NCBI GenBank assembly: GCA_041583495.1
Contig: JBFHFS010000016.1
Coordinates: 1 to 64,000 of the forward strand
Length of the DNA stretch: 64,000 nucleotides
Source of the DNA: JBFHFS01 sp041583495
Lineage (GTDB): Bacteria; Bacteroidota; Bacteroidia; Bacteroidales; Marinilabiliaceae
Reading direction: 5' to 3'
Shown in pieces: positions 17,037-25,737 of this stretch (positions within the stretch are counted from its first letter, which is position 1; each line of letters starts with the position of its first letter). The notes beneath the pieces are model-generated. The model was given only the letters and a program-made list of their open reading frames with translations, did no database searches and had not been told where the DNA came from. Position numbers and translations under genes: made by a program.

Positions 17037-19052
17037 TTAGTAAATCCTGGGGGTGGGGACTTTTTTTAAGATGAAGCCTGTTCGGCTGGGAAGGTACAAC
17101 TTGAGCTGATGATCATCCAGTGAACGGCCCACCTGTTGAGTATAGTAGGTGAGATTGGAATCCACCCGGTTGGCCCCTCCAAATTCGGGAAGGTCGGAGT
17201 TTAAGATGATCCGGTATTTGCCTTTGGCCGCGGGAATGCCATAGTCGGGAAAGGATTGGTTGGTGTTGAAGTTAAAAACCATGAGAAAATCGCCACGATT
17301 GAAGGCCAGAATCTTATCCCCCTCGTTGGCCAGGTTAAGATAGACCGGATAGGCCCTCAATATTTTTTGGTCAATAATGGTATGAGTCATGGCTTTGTCG
17401 AGCGCACCCAGCCATTCGTACTTAAGGTCGGGTGAGTCGGCCAGGCGCCATTGACGACGGGCATGTTTGTACGACCAGTTATTTCCCAGGCGGGGAAAAT
17501 CGATCCATTCGGGGTGTCCGAATTCATTGCCCATAAAGTTGAGGTAGCCTCCATTGGCCGTGGTAATGGTAACCATCCGAATGATCTTATGAAGGGCAAT
17601 GGCACGGTCGATGATTAAACTGGGCGTGGACTTGCTCATCGAATCGTACATCTCCTTGTCGGCCAGTCGGAAGATAATGGTTTTATCCCCCACTAGTGCC
17701 TGGTCGTGCGATTCGGCATAGGAGATGGTTTTCTCTTCGGGTCGGTGTTGTATCAACTCATGAAAAATGGTGCCTACGCTCCACTCTTCATCCGGAAGAT
17801 CTTTAATGAGTTTTATCCAGAAGTCGGGGATTCCCATCGAGAGCCGGAAATCGAAACCCAATCCGCCCAGTGATGAGGGCAGGCCAGTGCCCGGATACCC
17901 ACTCATCTCCTCGGCCAGGGAGATGGCTCCCGGGTTAATCTGGTGGATGAGCTCATTGGCCAGTTTCAGGTAGAGAATGGCATTCTGGTCCTGTTGTCCA
18001 TCAAAATAATCCTGATAGGTGGTAAAGGCTTTCTCAAGGCCATGGTGATAGTAGAGCATGCTGGTGACCCCATCAAATCGGTAACCATCGAAATGAAACT
18101 CGTCCATCCAATAGCGGCAGTTCGAAAGGAGGAATTTCAATACTTCTTCTTTTCCATAGTCGAAACAGCGTGAATCCCATGCGGGATGAAATCCCAGATC
18201 ACCGGGATAGAAATATTGATCGGTAGAACCATCGAAACAGCTGAGCCCCTCTTCTACGTTTTTTACCGAATGGGAGTGGACAATATCCATGATCACTGCC
18301 AGGCCCATCTCATGGGCTTTGTTGACGAGCATCTTTAGGTCCTCGGGCGTCCCAAAACGACTGCTGGGGGCGAAGAAACTCGATACGTGGTACCCAAAAC
18401 TGCCATAATAGGGGTGCTCCTGGATCGCCATGAGCTGAATGATGTTGTAGCCGGCTTCTTTTATTCGGGGTAATATTTTTTCGGCAAATTCAAGGTAGGT
18501 GCCCACCTTCTCTTCCTCCTGGGCCATGCCCACATGGGCCTCGTAAATGAGGGGGTGGGCAATGGCCGTATGATACTTTTTATCGCTCCACTTAAAGGGT
18601 TGTTCGGGTTGCCAAACCTGAGCGCTGAACAGAAGGGTTTTGGGATCCTGTACTACCCGTTTGGCATAGGCCGGGATGCGATGGCCACTTCCGCCGTTCC
18701 ACTCAATAAATAGTTTGTAAAACTGACCATGTTTAAGGGTTCCTCCATCTAAATGAATCTCCCATATTCCATGCTCCTTTCGTTGCAACTGAAATTCGCG
18801 ATGAGCCTTCCATCCCGAAAAATCACCCACGATAAACACATTTGTGGCATGTGGGGCCCACTCTCTGAAAACCCAACCTGCACCTTCGGGATGGAGCCCG
18901 AAGAAAAGATGATTATCCGCGAATTTCTTTATGCTGCCCCGGGTATCTTCCATTTGTTCCAGCTTGTTGGTGAATCGGAAGTGCTGATTTTCAATTTGCT
19001 GGCGGAAGGGCTCCAGCCAGCCGTCTTTTTCCAGTATTGCAAGTTGGCTCAT
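17037..19052 (-). CDS. glgB: 1,4-alpha-glucan branching enzyme, eukaryote-type (GH13_8)
   Basis: A 671-residue branching enzyme that makes alpha-1,6 branches in glycogen. A CBM48 domain (about 45-140: FGLHPEGAGWVFREWAPHA, GDFSGW) precedes the GH13 barrel. The nucleophile is D327 in YRFDGVTSMLYYHHG, the acid/base lies in LAEEMSGYPG (E381/E382), and YAESHDQALVGDKTI is the form found in eukaryotic branching enzymes rather than in E. coli GlgB. This matches the eukaryote-like GT3 synthase next door. It is transcribed behind kdsB with a 28-base gap, so the two are probably one transcript. Confidence 0.95.
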   Translation of the reverse strand: MSQLAILEKDGWLEPFRQQIENQHFRFTNKLEQMEDTRGSIKKFADNHLFFGLHPEGAGWVFREWAPHATNVFIVGDFSGWKAHREFQLQRKEHGIWEIHLDGGTLKHGQFYKLFIEWNGGSGHRIPAYAKRVVQDPKTLLFSAQVWQPEQPFKWSDKKYHTAIAHPLIYEAHVGMAQEEEKVGTYLEFAEKILPRIKEAGYNIIQLMAIQEHPYYGSFGYHVSSFFAPSSRFGTPEDLKMLVNKAHEMGLAVIMDIVHSHSVKNVEEGLSCFDGSTDQYFYPGDLGFHPAWDSRCFDYGKEEVLKFLLSNCRYWMDEFHFDGYRFDGVTSMLYYHHGLEKAFTTYQDYFDGQQDQNAILYLKLANELIHQINPGAISLAEEMSGYPGTGLPSSLGGLGFDFRLSMGIPDFWIKLIKDLPDEEWSVGTIFHELIQHRPEEKTISYAESHDQALVGDKTIIFRLADKEMYDSMSKSTPSLIIDRAIALHKIIRMVTITTANGGYLNFMGNEFGHPEWIDFPRLGNNWSYKHARRQWRLADSPDLKYEWLGALDKAMTHTIIDQKILRAYPVYLNLANEGDKILAFNRGDFLMVFNFNTNQSFPDYGIPAAKGKYRIILNSDLPEFGGANRVDSNLTYYTQQVGRSLDDHQLKLYLPSRTGFILKKVPTPRIY

Positions 19053-19080
19053 AGGTTGCGTGTTTAAGGTGCCAAAAGAG

Positions 19081-19839
19081 TTAAAAAATACCTTTGCGTT
19101 TCAGATTCTCAAGATCTTCTGGCGTATCTATCGAATAGCTTTCATGGTGAGTGACGCTGGTGGTGATGCAAAATCCATTCTCCAGCCACCTAAGTTGTTC
19201 CAGTGACTCGGCTACTTCGAGGGGTGAGGGTTTCAATTGGGTGATGGCCCGCAGGGCATCTGACCGGTAGCCATACAAGCCAATGTGAAGATAATAGGGG
19301 TGATGCAAATGCCACTCTTCTTTTGGGAAACCCCGTAAGAAAGGGATGGGCGACCGGCTGAAATAAAGCGCTTGTGAGTGGGCCCCAATAACTACCTTTG
19401 GTTTGTTGGCATCGAATAATTCCTGAGGAGCTCCCAGTGGTTTTACCAGGGTGGCTATTTGAGTCTCTTCCTTTTCGAAGCAGCCGATAAGGTTTTCAAT
19501 CTGTTCAGGCTCAATAAAGGGTTCATCTCCCTGGATGTTTACCACGGCGGTAAAGGTTAAGCCTGTGGTTTCTTCCTGTCGGTCGAGTGCCTCCTTGCAT
19601 CTGTCGGTTCCGCTCTTATGATCGGGGGAGGTCATTACCACCTGCCCTCCAAATTGCCTGACGGCATTGAATATGCGGGTGTCATCGGTGGCCACCACTA
19701 CCTGTGGTATCACGCCGGAGGCCTGTTCATATACTCTTTGGATCATGCTTTTGCCACCAATGTCTGCCAGTGGTTTGCCCGGGAATCGTGTGGAGCCGTA
19801 GCGGGCCGGGATGATGCCAAGGATATCATTTTTGTTCAT
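19081..19839 (-). CDS. kdsB: 3-deoxy-manno-octulosonate cytidylyltransferase
   Basis: KdsB activates Kdo as CMP-Kdo for the inner core of lipopolysaccharide. The 252-residue form starting at ATG 19839 opens with ILGIIPARYGSTRFPGKPLADIGG, the nucleotidyltransferase signature. VVNIQGDEPFIEPEQI (about 97-112) contains the metal-binding acidic residue, and HIGLYGYRSDAL follows. An upstream in-frame start would add 16 polar residues absent from the family. It is the promoter-proximal gene of a kdsB-glgB pair, an odd functional pairing of LPS and glycogen genes. Confidence 0.95.
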   Translation of the reverse strand: MNKNDILGIIPARYGSTRFPGKPLADIGGKSMIQRVYEQASGVIPQVVVATDDTRIFNAVRQFGGQVVMTSPDHKSGTDRCKEALDRQEETTGLTFTAVVNIQGDEPFIEPEQIENLIGCFEKEETQIATLVKPLGAPQELFDANKPKVVIGAHSQALYFSRSPIPFLRGFPKEEWHLHHPYYLHIGLYGYRSDALRAITQLKPSPLEVAESLEQLRWLENGFCITTSVTHHESYSIDTPEDLENLKRKGIF

Positions 19840-20292
19840 AGATCTTTGTTGGTGTGGTTGGTACTTTTTTTTTTCTGCGGGGTTCAATTACCAGGGCGAA
19901 CAATTTTTTTCCACCTGTTTAATACCTGGGCCTAAAATGAAACGAATCCCCCTTTTTCGAAAGTGTTTCATCCAACCTGAAAAGTAGTCGGATGATTTCT
20001 ATATCCCTACGAAGTTACGCAAAGTGCTTCATAAATTAATAAAAAGGGCGAAAACTATAGGGTTCTTTTTAGGAATATATGGGTGTTAGCAGCTGTTTGG
20101 GTTAAAGGTTCCAGCCTGCTGTGGTTCGGCTGGCTGCTCTTTTGTGCTTTTTAAGTGGGGTAAGGTGTTGGAGGATAGGTCACTGTTGTGGGTTTTTCCT
20201 CGATTACCGCTGTTATCTTTTGAGTTTTTCCCATGGAATTGCCCTTAAAGAATTGTAACTTTGTCATGAAATACTGAAAAAATAGCAGTTAA
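19840..20292. other. Divergent intergenic region between kdsB and the sigma54-type regulator
   Basis: 453 bases without a convincing gene. It contains a hairpin CCAGCC/GGCTGG (20111-20133) followed by a T-rich stretch, which might be the end of a short transcript, and a -7 box close to the regulator start. No clear promoter for kdsB was seen. Confidence 0.55.
20256..20263 (+). promoter_or_regulatory. Candidate -7 box for the sigma54-type regulator
   Basis: TAACTTTG matches TAnnTTTG and lies 29 bases before the ATG at 20293. No good -33 element is visible. Confidence 0.45.
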
Positions 20293-21537
20293 ATGATCAA
20301 TATACAACAAATTAAGCTGCGGTACGGGATTATTGGCAATTCTCAGGCCCTTAATAGGGCCATTGATGTGGCTGTTCAGGTGGCTCCTACCGACCTTTCG
20401 GTATTGATAACCGGCGAGAGTGGGACAGGAAAAGAGGTCTTCCCTCAAATTATTCACCAATTCAGCACCCGCAAGCATGGGCCTTATGTGGCTGTTAACT
20501 GTGGGGCCATACCTGAAGGAACCATCGATTCAGAATTGTTTGGTCACGAAAAGGGGTCGTTTACCGGTGCTTTTTCCGACCGTAAGGGCTATTTTGAGGA
20601 GGCCAATAATGGCACCATCTTTCTGGATGAGATTGGGGAGCTGCCGTTGTCCACCCAGGTGCGCCTTTTAAGAGTATTGGAAAGTGGCGAGTTTATGAGG
20701 GTAGGTTCTTCTAAAATCCTGAAGACCAATGTGCGGGTAGTGGCTGCAACCAATGTCCAGATAGAGAAGGCTATTAAAGAGAGTCAGTTTCGCGAGGATC
20801 TGTTCTATCGACTCAACAATGTGCCCATCAATATGCCCCCCCTGCGGGAAAGGCCAGAAGATATATACCTTTTATTTCGTAAGTTCGCCGCCGATTTTGC
20901 CGATCGCTACCGCATGCCGGCGATTAAACTCGATGAAGATGCACGCCAGTTGCTTGAACGGTACAGATGGCCGGGAAATATCAGGCAGCTGAAAAATATT
21001 ACCGAACAAATATCCATTATCGAAAAGGAACGGTTGCTTTCTTCTGTCGACCTGGAGAAATATTTGCCCTACCACGCGGGCAATAACCTGCCGGCACTCA
21101 TCGGGGAGAAGGAGCCTGTGGGGGCGGGTTTTTCATCCGAAAGAGAAATCCTTTATAAGGTCCTCTTCGATATGAAACATGATATGAACGACCTCAAGAA
21201 ACTGGTGCTGGAGATGATTCAACATGGAGATGAGGTAAGTCTTAAAGAGGAAAATGCCCAGATCATCCAAAATTTGTACAATCAGGATGATCAGTTGACC
21301 CGATCGCCCATTCCTAAAAACCCGATCGTTGCGTTTAATAACCGGCACCATGAGAGTACCATCGAGGATACTGAGGAGTTTGTTGTTGAATCACTCTCTC
21401 TGGAGGAGAAAGAGGTTGAGTTGATTAAAAAGGCCCTTAAACGGCATGGTGGGAAACGAAAGAATGCCGCACAGGAATTAGGGATCTCCGAGAGAACCCT
21501 TTATCGGAAGATTAAAGAACATGATATAGAGGGTTAA
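20293..21537 (+). CDS. Sigma54-dependent transcriptional activator without a sensor domain
   Basis: 414 residues: an AAA+ sigma54-interaction domain (about 12-250), a linker of about 110 residues, and a C-terminal Fis-type helix-turn-helix (KRKNAAQELGISERTLYRKI). Walker A is GESGTGKE at 41-48; the sigma54-contacting loop is GSFTGA at 88-93, a serine variant of GAFTGA; Walker B is TIFLDEIGEL. There is no receiver, GAF or PAS domain before the AAA+ module, so activity may be set by protein level or by a partner. Such a gene upstream of lptE and secG is a familiar Bacteroidetes arrangement. Targets cannot be inferred from the window. Confidence 0.92.
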   Translation: MINIQQIKLRYGIIGNSQALNRAIDVAVQVAPTDLSVLITGESGTGKEVFPQIIHQFSTRKHGPYVAVNCGAIPEGTIDSELFGHEKGSFTGAFSDRKGYFEEANNGTIFLDEIGELPLSTQVRLLRVLESGEFMRVGSSKILKTNVRVVAATNVQIEKAIKESQFREDLFYRLNNVPINMPPLRERPEDIYLLFRKFAADFADRYRMPAIKLDEDARQLLERYRWPGNIRQLKNITEQISIIEKERLLSSVDLEKYLPYHAGNNLPALIGEKEPVGAGFSSEREILYKVLFDMKHDMNDLKKLVLEMIQHGDEVSLKEENAQIIQNLYNQDDQLTRSPIPKNPIVAFNNRHHESTIEDTEEFVVESLSLEEKEVELIKKALKRHGGKRKNAAQELGISERTLYRKIKEHDIEG

Positions 21538-21612
21538 GGGGCCCTGCTGGTCCTGTTTTTCAGTAGCCGTCGTTTTTTGCTGAGTGCCTTTTATGCCGGT
21601 GTGGCCGCTTGG

Positions 21613-21638
21613 CCCCCTTTTTATTCGGGCTAAGGGGG
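21613..21638. terminator. Weak hairpin after the sigma54-type regulator
   Basis: CCCCCTT (21613-21619) pairs with AAGGGGG (21632-21638) over a 12-base loop. No T-tract follows, so termination is only a possibility. Confidence 0.3.
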
Positions 21639-21707
21639 AGCTGCCCCGATGAGGGTGTCCGGACTGGTAGCCTAAGGGCTCTAGGGGTGAGTGGAGAACA
21701 AGAGGCC

Positions 21708-21736
21708 TTTTATATAGCTGCATTTTATTACTTTTG
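21708..21736 (+). promoter_or_regulatory. Candidate promoter for lptE
   Basis: An exact -7 box TACTTTTG (21729-21736) with TTTT at 21708-21711, spacer 17. It lies 21 bases before the ATG at 21758 and overlaps the alternative TTG start, which argues against that start. Confidence 0.5.
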
Positions 21737-21757
21737 CCAAAAGAACTTTTTAGCCTT

Positions 21758-22270
21758 ATGAAGAGAATTGTAGTGTTGTATCTGTTGATGTTTCTGTTGT
21801 TGCCCTTGTTTCAAAGCTGTTCGGTGCGCTTTACATTTAATGGCGCCTCCATCCCGGAGAATGTTAAAACCGCCTCGGTTCAGTATTTCGAAAACCGGGC
21901 CCCGCTTATCAACCCCATTTTAAGCCAGACATTTACCGAAGGACTAAAGGACCAGATAATTAACGGGTCGCGTTTAACGATGAACGATGGAACCGGTGAT
22001 GTGGACTTCTCTGGTGAGATTACCGGTTACGATATTCAGCCTATGGCGATTCAGTCTGATGCCGTTTCGGCACTTACACGCTTGTCGATTAGAGTCTCTG
22101 TCAGATGCCAGAACTTTAAAGACCCCAAAAGCAGTTGGGAATCGACCTTTTCGGCCTATCGTGATTTTGCCAGTGAGAAAAATATTACGGACGTAGAAAC
22201 AGAATTGGTGTCGGAGATGATTGAGGAGTTGTCTGAAAATATCTTTAATAAAGCATTTGCTGACTGGTAA
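21758..22270 (+). CDS. lptE: LPS assembly lipoprotein LptE (Bacteroidetes type)
   Basis: A 170-residue outer-membrane lipoprotein. The signal peptide has a hydrophobic stretch at 4-18 and a lipobox ending at C21 (FQSC). The mature part starts with SVRFTFNGASIPENVKTASVQYFENRAPLINPILSQTFTEGLKD, the recognised start of Bacteroidetes LptE. LptE plugs the LptD barrel and helps insert lipopolysaccharide in the outer leaflet. The ATG at 21758 gives a proper signal peptide; a TTG eight codons earlier lies inside the promoter box. A 13-base gap to the next gene suggests an lptE-hypothetical-secG operon. Confidence 0.88.
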   Translation: MKRIVVLYLLMFLLLPLFQSCSVRFTFNGASIPENVKTASVQYFENRAPLINPILSQTFTEGLKDQIINGSRLTMNDGTGDVDFSGEITGYDIQPMAIQSDAVSALTRLSIRVSVRCQNFKDPKSSWESTFSAYRDFASEKNITDVETELVSEMIEELSENIFNKAFADW

Positions 22271-22283
22271 TCCTGGTATTTTT

Positions 22284-23165
22284 ATGACGCGAAGTCAACT
22301 CATCGAATTATTGGCCAATCCCCGCTTGCTGGACGAAGAAACGTTGTCCCCCCTGAAAGAGGTGCTCGACGCGTATCCTTTTTTTCAGGCCGGCCGCATG
22401 TTGTGGATCAAAAATCTTCACCAGCTCGATCATATCCGTTTCAATAGCGAGCTTAAAACCGCTGCCGCCTACGTTGCCGATCGTTCCAAACTTTTTTTTC
22501 TGATCAACGATCTGGTGGCTCCTCTGTCGGGGACTGCTGAAGTGCAGGGTGAAATCGCCGTTGAAAGAGAAGAGCCGGGAAGTCCGGAACCCGCCCTTTC
22601 TGCCGGTGGCACAACCGAATCGACACCCTCAGGGAACCGGATAAAGGGGCTTTTGGAAAATGCAGTGGCTAATGATTTTGTGTTTCCTTCGGCCGACTTG
22701 CTCGACTATGAAAGAGAGACCTATTCCGCGGCCGCCTATTCCCTCGAAGCCAGGGCCCCCGAGTTGGAGGTCGATGCCGACGAGAGTCACTCTTTTTCGG
22801 AATGGCTTTCGGTGTTAAGGCATGGCCCGGCCAAAAAACAAAAAGAGGAGGCCCGAAAAGCAGAACCGCTTCCCAGCAGAGACCGGAGAATGGATTTGAT
22901 CGATAACTTTTTAACCAACGGGGGCCACCGGGAGCGGATCGTCCCCAATGACGACAAAGGGACTTCCGGCAAAGAGGTTTCCATGAAAAGTGTGCAGGAA
23001 AATGAGGATCTGATGACCGAAACACTGGCCAATATTTTCATCCGGCAGAAGCATTATCGGAAGGCTGCTAATATATTCGAGCGATTGCGTTTGAAATATC
23101 CCGAAAAAAGTGTTTATTTTGTGCGGCGTTTAAAAGAATTGGAAGAGCTTATTAACAATCAGTAA
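22284..23165 (+). CDS. Conserved hypothetical protein between lptE and secG
   Basis: A 293-residue protein I recognise only by position: Bacteroidetes often carry a gene of this shape between lptE and secG. The N-terminal 80 residues (LIELLANPRLL, LLDAYPFFQAGRML-like) are helical and conserved-looking; a low-complexity acidic middle part (about 100-215) follows; the C-terminus (NIFIRQKHYRKAANIFERLRLKYPEKSVYFVRRLKELE) looks like one or two TPR helices. No signal peptide or membrane segment, so it is probably cytoplasmic. The start at 22284 is preferred; the longer reading would overlap the end of lptE. Confidence 0.75.
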   Translation: MTRSQLIELLANPRLLDEETLSPLKEVLDAYPFFQAGRMLWIKNLHQLDHIRFNSELKTAAAYVADRSKLFFLINDLVAPLSGTAEVQGEIAVEREEPGSPEPALSAGGTTESTPSGNRIKGLLENAVANDFVFPSADLLDYERETYSAAAYSLEARAPELEVDADESHSFSEWLSVLRHGPAKKQKEEARKAEPLPSRDRRMDLIDNFLTNGGHRERIVPNDDKGTSGKEVSMKSVQENEDLMTETLANIFIRQKHYRKAANIFERLRLKYPEKSVYFVRRLKELEELINNQ

Positions 23166-23176
23166 TAAAGAAAGAT

Positions 23177-23536
23177 ATGTATCAGTTTGTGTCTGTTTTA
23201 GTTATTTTGGTCAGTATCTTGTTGGTATTGATCGTGTTGGTGCAAAACTCCAAAGGTGGAGGATTGGCCTCAAACTTCTCGGCTTCTAACCAGGTAATGG
23301 GGGTTCGCAAAACCGCCGATTTTCTGGAAAAAGCAACCTGGACCCTGGCTGTAGCCTTGTTGGTGCTTTCGTTTGTCTCAGTTATGGTGTTGCCTCACTC
23401 ACGGATGGAGGGTGGTTCGGCTATTGACGAGCAAATCGAAAATATGACCATGCCCAACAGTACCCTGCCCGACTTCCAGATTGCCGGGGAAGAAGAGGCA
23501 GAAGCCCAACCTGCCGAAGAGAACAATCAGGAATAG
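23177..23536 (+). CDS. secG: Preprotein translocase subunit SecG
   Basis: A 119-residue SecG, the small third subunit of the SecYEG channel in the inner membrane. Two membrane segments are clear (about 3-21 and 53-75), separated by the cytoplasmic loop QNSKGGGLASNF that is diagnostic for the family. The C-terminal 40 residues are acidic and low in complexity, which is usual in Bacteroidetes SecG. It follows the hypothetical gene by 11 bases and is closed by a strong terminator. Confidence 0.95.
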   Translation: MYQFVSVLVILVSILLVLIVLVQNSKGGGLASNFSASNQVMGVRKTADFLEKATWTLAVALLVLSFVSVMVLPHSRMEGGSAIDEQIENMTMPNSTLPDFQIAGEEEAEAQPAEENNQE

Positions 23537-23561
23537 GTTTTTCCTGACAAAAAATAGTGCC

Positions 23562-23597
23562 AGAGTGTCAGTTTTTGCTGACACTCTTTTTTTTTGT
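23562..23597 (+). terminator. Rho-independent terminator after secG
   Basis: Ten-base perfect stem AGAGTGTCAG/CTGACACTCT (23562-23571 and 23578-23587), six-base loop, then a long T-run. Confidence 0.92.
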
Positions 23598-23720
23598 TCT
23601 GCTTAAGCTGAAGAATTGTCTTGATTCCATCCTTCAGGGTTGGGTGGGTGCATTTGGCATAGTTTGTGGAATAGAAGGCATCAGAAAATTTTAAATCATT
23701 AACGTCTAAATTAAATAGAG

Positions 23721-23999
23721 ATGTCAACATTAAAAGGAAAAATTCTTGCCGGTAAGGTTTTGGTTAAACCTCAGGCAGCTGAAGAAAAAACGTCGAGTGG
23801 TATCATTATCCCTGATTCGGCTAAGGAGAAACCCCTCAAAGGCCAGGTAGTACTTGTAGGTTCTGATAAAAAGGATGAACCCATGGAGGTGAAAGTTGGC
23901 GATTTTGTTCTTTACGGTAAATATGCCGGAACCGAACTGAACGTTGACGGTGAGGATTATTTGCTCGTTTCTCAGAGTGACATTTTGTATATCGCCTAA
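23721..23999 (+). CDS. groES: Co-chaperonin GroES
   Basis: GroES caps the GroEL barrel during protein folding. The 92-residue protein has the family pattern GKILAGKVLVKPQAAEEKTSSGIIIPDSAKEKPLKGQV with the mobile loop at about 17-30, and ends in YLLVSQSDILYIA. It is 37 bases upstream of groL, the universal groESL order. No CIRCE inverted repeat was seen upstream. Confidence 0.97.
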   Translation: MSTLKGKILAGKVLVKPQAAEEKTSSGIIIPDSAKEKPLKGQVVLVGSDKKDEPMEVKVGDFVLYGKYAGTELNVDGEDYLLVSQSDILYIA

Positions 24000-24036
24000 T
24001 TAGAATCATTAACTGTTTTAAATACAAACAAGAAAA

Positions 24037-25674
24037 ATGGCTAAAGAAATTAAGTTTGAAATGGAGGCACGTGAACTCCTAAAAGTTGGTGTTGATGCGC
24101 TTGCAAATGCAGTTAAAGTGACGCTGGGCCCTAAAGGTCGCAACGTTGTTATTGATAAAAAGTTTGGCTCACCCGTCATTACTAAAGACGGTGTAACCGT
24201 GGCAAAGGAGATTGAACTGTCGGATGCCTATGCCAACCTAGGCGCTCAAATGGTGAAGGAAGTCGCTTCAAAAACCGGCGACGATGCGGGTGATGGAACC
24301 ACTACCGCTACCGTTTTGGCTCAGTCTATTATTAGTGTAGGCGTTAAAAACGTAACGGCCGGTGCTAACCCTATGGATCTGAAGCGCGGAATCGATCTGG
24401 CTGTTGCCAAAGTGGTGGAGAATTTGCGTGAGCAAGCCCATGTGATTGGCGAAGACAACAGCAAAATTGAGCAGGTGGCTAAAATTTCGGCCAACAACGA
24501 CGAGGAAATTGGTCGTTTAATTGCCGAAGCCATGGAAAAAGCGGGCCGCGAGGGCGTCATCACTGTGGAGGAAGCCAAGGGTACCGAAACGTATGTGGAG
24601 GTGGTTGAAGGGATGCAATTCGACCGTGGATACATCTCTCCCTATTTTGTGACCGATACAGAGAAGATGGCTGCCGAGTTGGAGAATCCTTACATCCTGA
24701 TTCACGACAAAAAAATTAGTACCATGAAGGATTTATTACCTGTGTTGGAGCAATCGGCTCAATCAGGTAGACCTTTATTGATTATTGCCGAAGATGTGGA
24801 TGGCGAAGCACTGGCTACCCTGGTGGTTAACCGCCTGAGAGGTTCATTAAAAGTGGCTGCAGTTAAAGCTCCCGGTTTTGGTGACCGTAGAAAAGAGATG
24901 TTGCAGGATTTAGCTGTGCTCACCGGTGGTACCGTCATTACTGATGAAACCGGATTGAAACTGGAGAGTGCCACCCTCGAAATGTTGGGACAGGCCGAAA
25001 AAATTACCATCGACAAGGAAAATACAACCATCGTTAATGGTGGCGGCGACAAAGATGCCATTACTTCACGTACCCAGCAGTTAAAGGCTCAAATTGCCAA
25101 TACAACTTCCGATTACGACAAGGAGAAATTGCAGGAGCGTTTGGCTAAATTGGCTGGCGGTGTCGCTGTATTGTATGTAGGGGCTGCCTCCGAAATGGAG
25201 ATGAAGGAGAAGAAAGACCGTGTGGATGATGCTCTGAGTGCTACCCGTGCAGCTGTAGAGGAAGGTATCGTTCCGGGTGGAGGCGTCGCTTATATTCGCG
25301 CCATCGCCGCTCTGGAAGCCTTAAGAGGTGAAAACGAAGACCAAAATACCGGAATCGAAATCATCAAACGTGCTATTGAAGAGCCTTTGCGCCAGATTGT
25401 GGCCAATGCAGGCGAAGAAGGTGCCGTAGTGGTGCAAAAGGTGAAAGAAGGCAAGGATGACTTCGGTTACAACGCCCGTATTGGAGAGTATCAGAACTTC
25501 AATAAAACCGGTGTAATTGATCCTGCCAAAGTGGCTCGTGTGGCTCTCGAAAACGCTGCCTCTGTTGCAGGTATGTTCCTGACCACTGAGTGTGTTTTGG
25601 TTGAGGAGAAAGAAGAAAATCCCGCACCAGCTGGTCATCCCGGAATGGGTGGCGGCATGCCGGGAATGATGTAA
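24037..25674 (+). CDS. groEL: Chaperonin GroEL
   Basis: The 545-residue 60-kDa chaperonin that folds proteins with ATP inside a double-ring cage. ATP-site motifs are present: LGPKGRNVVIDKKFGSP near residue 30, DGVTVAKEIEL, and GDDAGDGTTTATVL near 86. The apical domain and the closing motif AAVEEGIVPGGGVAYIRAI (about 405) are intact, and the C-terminus ends in the GGM-rich tail GGGMPGMM. Codon use in groESL is smoother than around it, as expected for highly expressed genes. The operon ends in a strong bidirectional terminator. Confidence 0.98.
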   Translation: MAKEIKFEMEARELLKVGVDALANAVKVTLGPKGRNVVIDKKFGSPVITKDGVTVAKEIELSDAYANLGAQMVKEVASKTGDDAGDGTTTATVLAQSIISVGVKNVTAGANPMDLKRGIDLAVAKVVENLREQAHVIGEDNSKIEQVAKISANNDEEIGRLIAEAMEKAGREGVITVEEAKGTETYVEVVEGMQFDRGYISPYFVTDTEKMAAELENPYILIHDKKISTMKDLLPVLEQSAQSGRPLLIIAEDVDGEALATLVVNRLRGSLKVAAVKAPGFGDRRKEMLQDLAVLTGGTVITDETGLKLESATLEMLGQAEKITIDKENTTIVNGGGDKDAITSRTQQLKAQIANTTSDYDKEKLQERLAKLAGGVAVLYVGAASEMEMKEKKDRVDDALSATRAAVEEGIVPGGGVAYIRAIAALEALRGENEDQNTGIEIIKRAIEEPLRQIVANAGEEGAVVVQKVKEGKDDFGYNARIGEYQNFNKTGVIDPAKVARVALENAASVAGMFLTTECVLVEEKEENPAPAGHPGMGGGMPGMM

Positions 25675-25698
25675 TGGAAAGATTAGATCTTCTATAAT

Positions 25699-25737
25699 AA
25701 AAAAAGGGGTGTCTCGGTTAGAGACACCCCTTTTTTA
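25699..25737. terminator. Bidirectional terminator between groEL and the epimerase gene
   Basis: Perfect ten-base stem GGGGTGTCTC/GAGACACCCC flanked by an A-run and a T-run (25700-25736). The stop codon of the minus-strand gene lies in the T-run. Confidence 0.93.

Noticed and set aside
23650..23675. Possible sigma54 site or TAnnTTTG promoter before groES
   Set aside because: TGGCA is followed by GTGGA rather than TTGCA, and the TTTG box has only one base between TA and TTTG.
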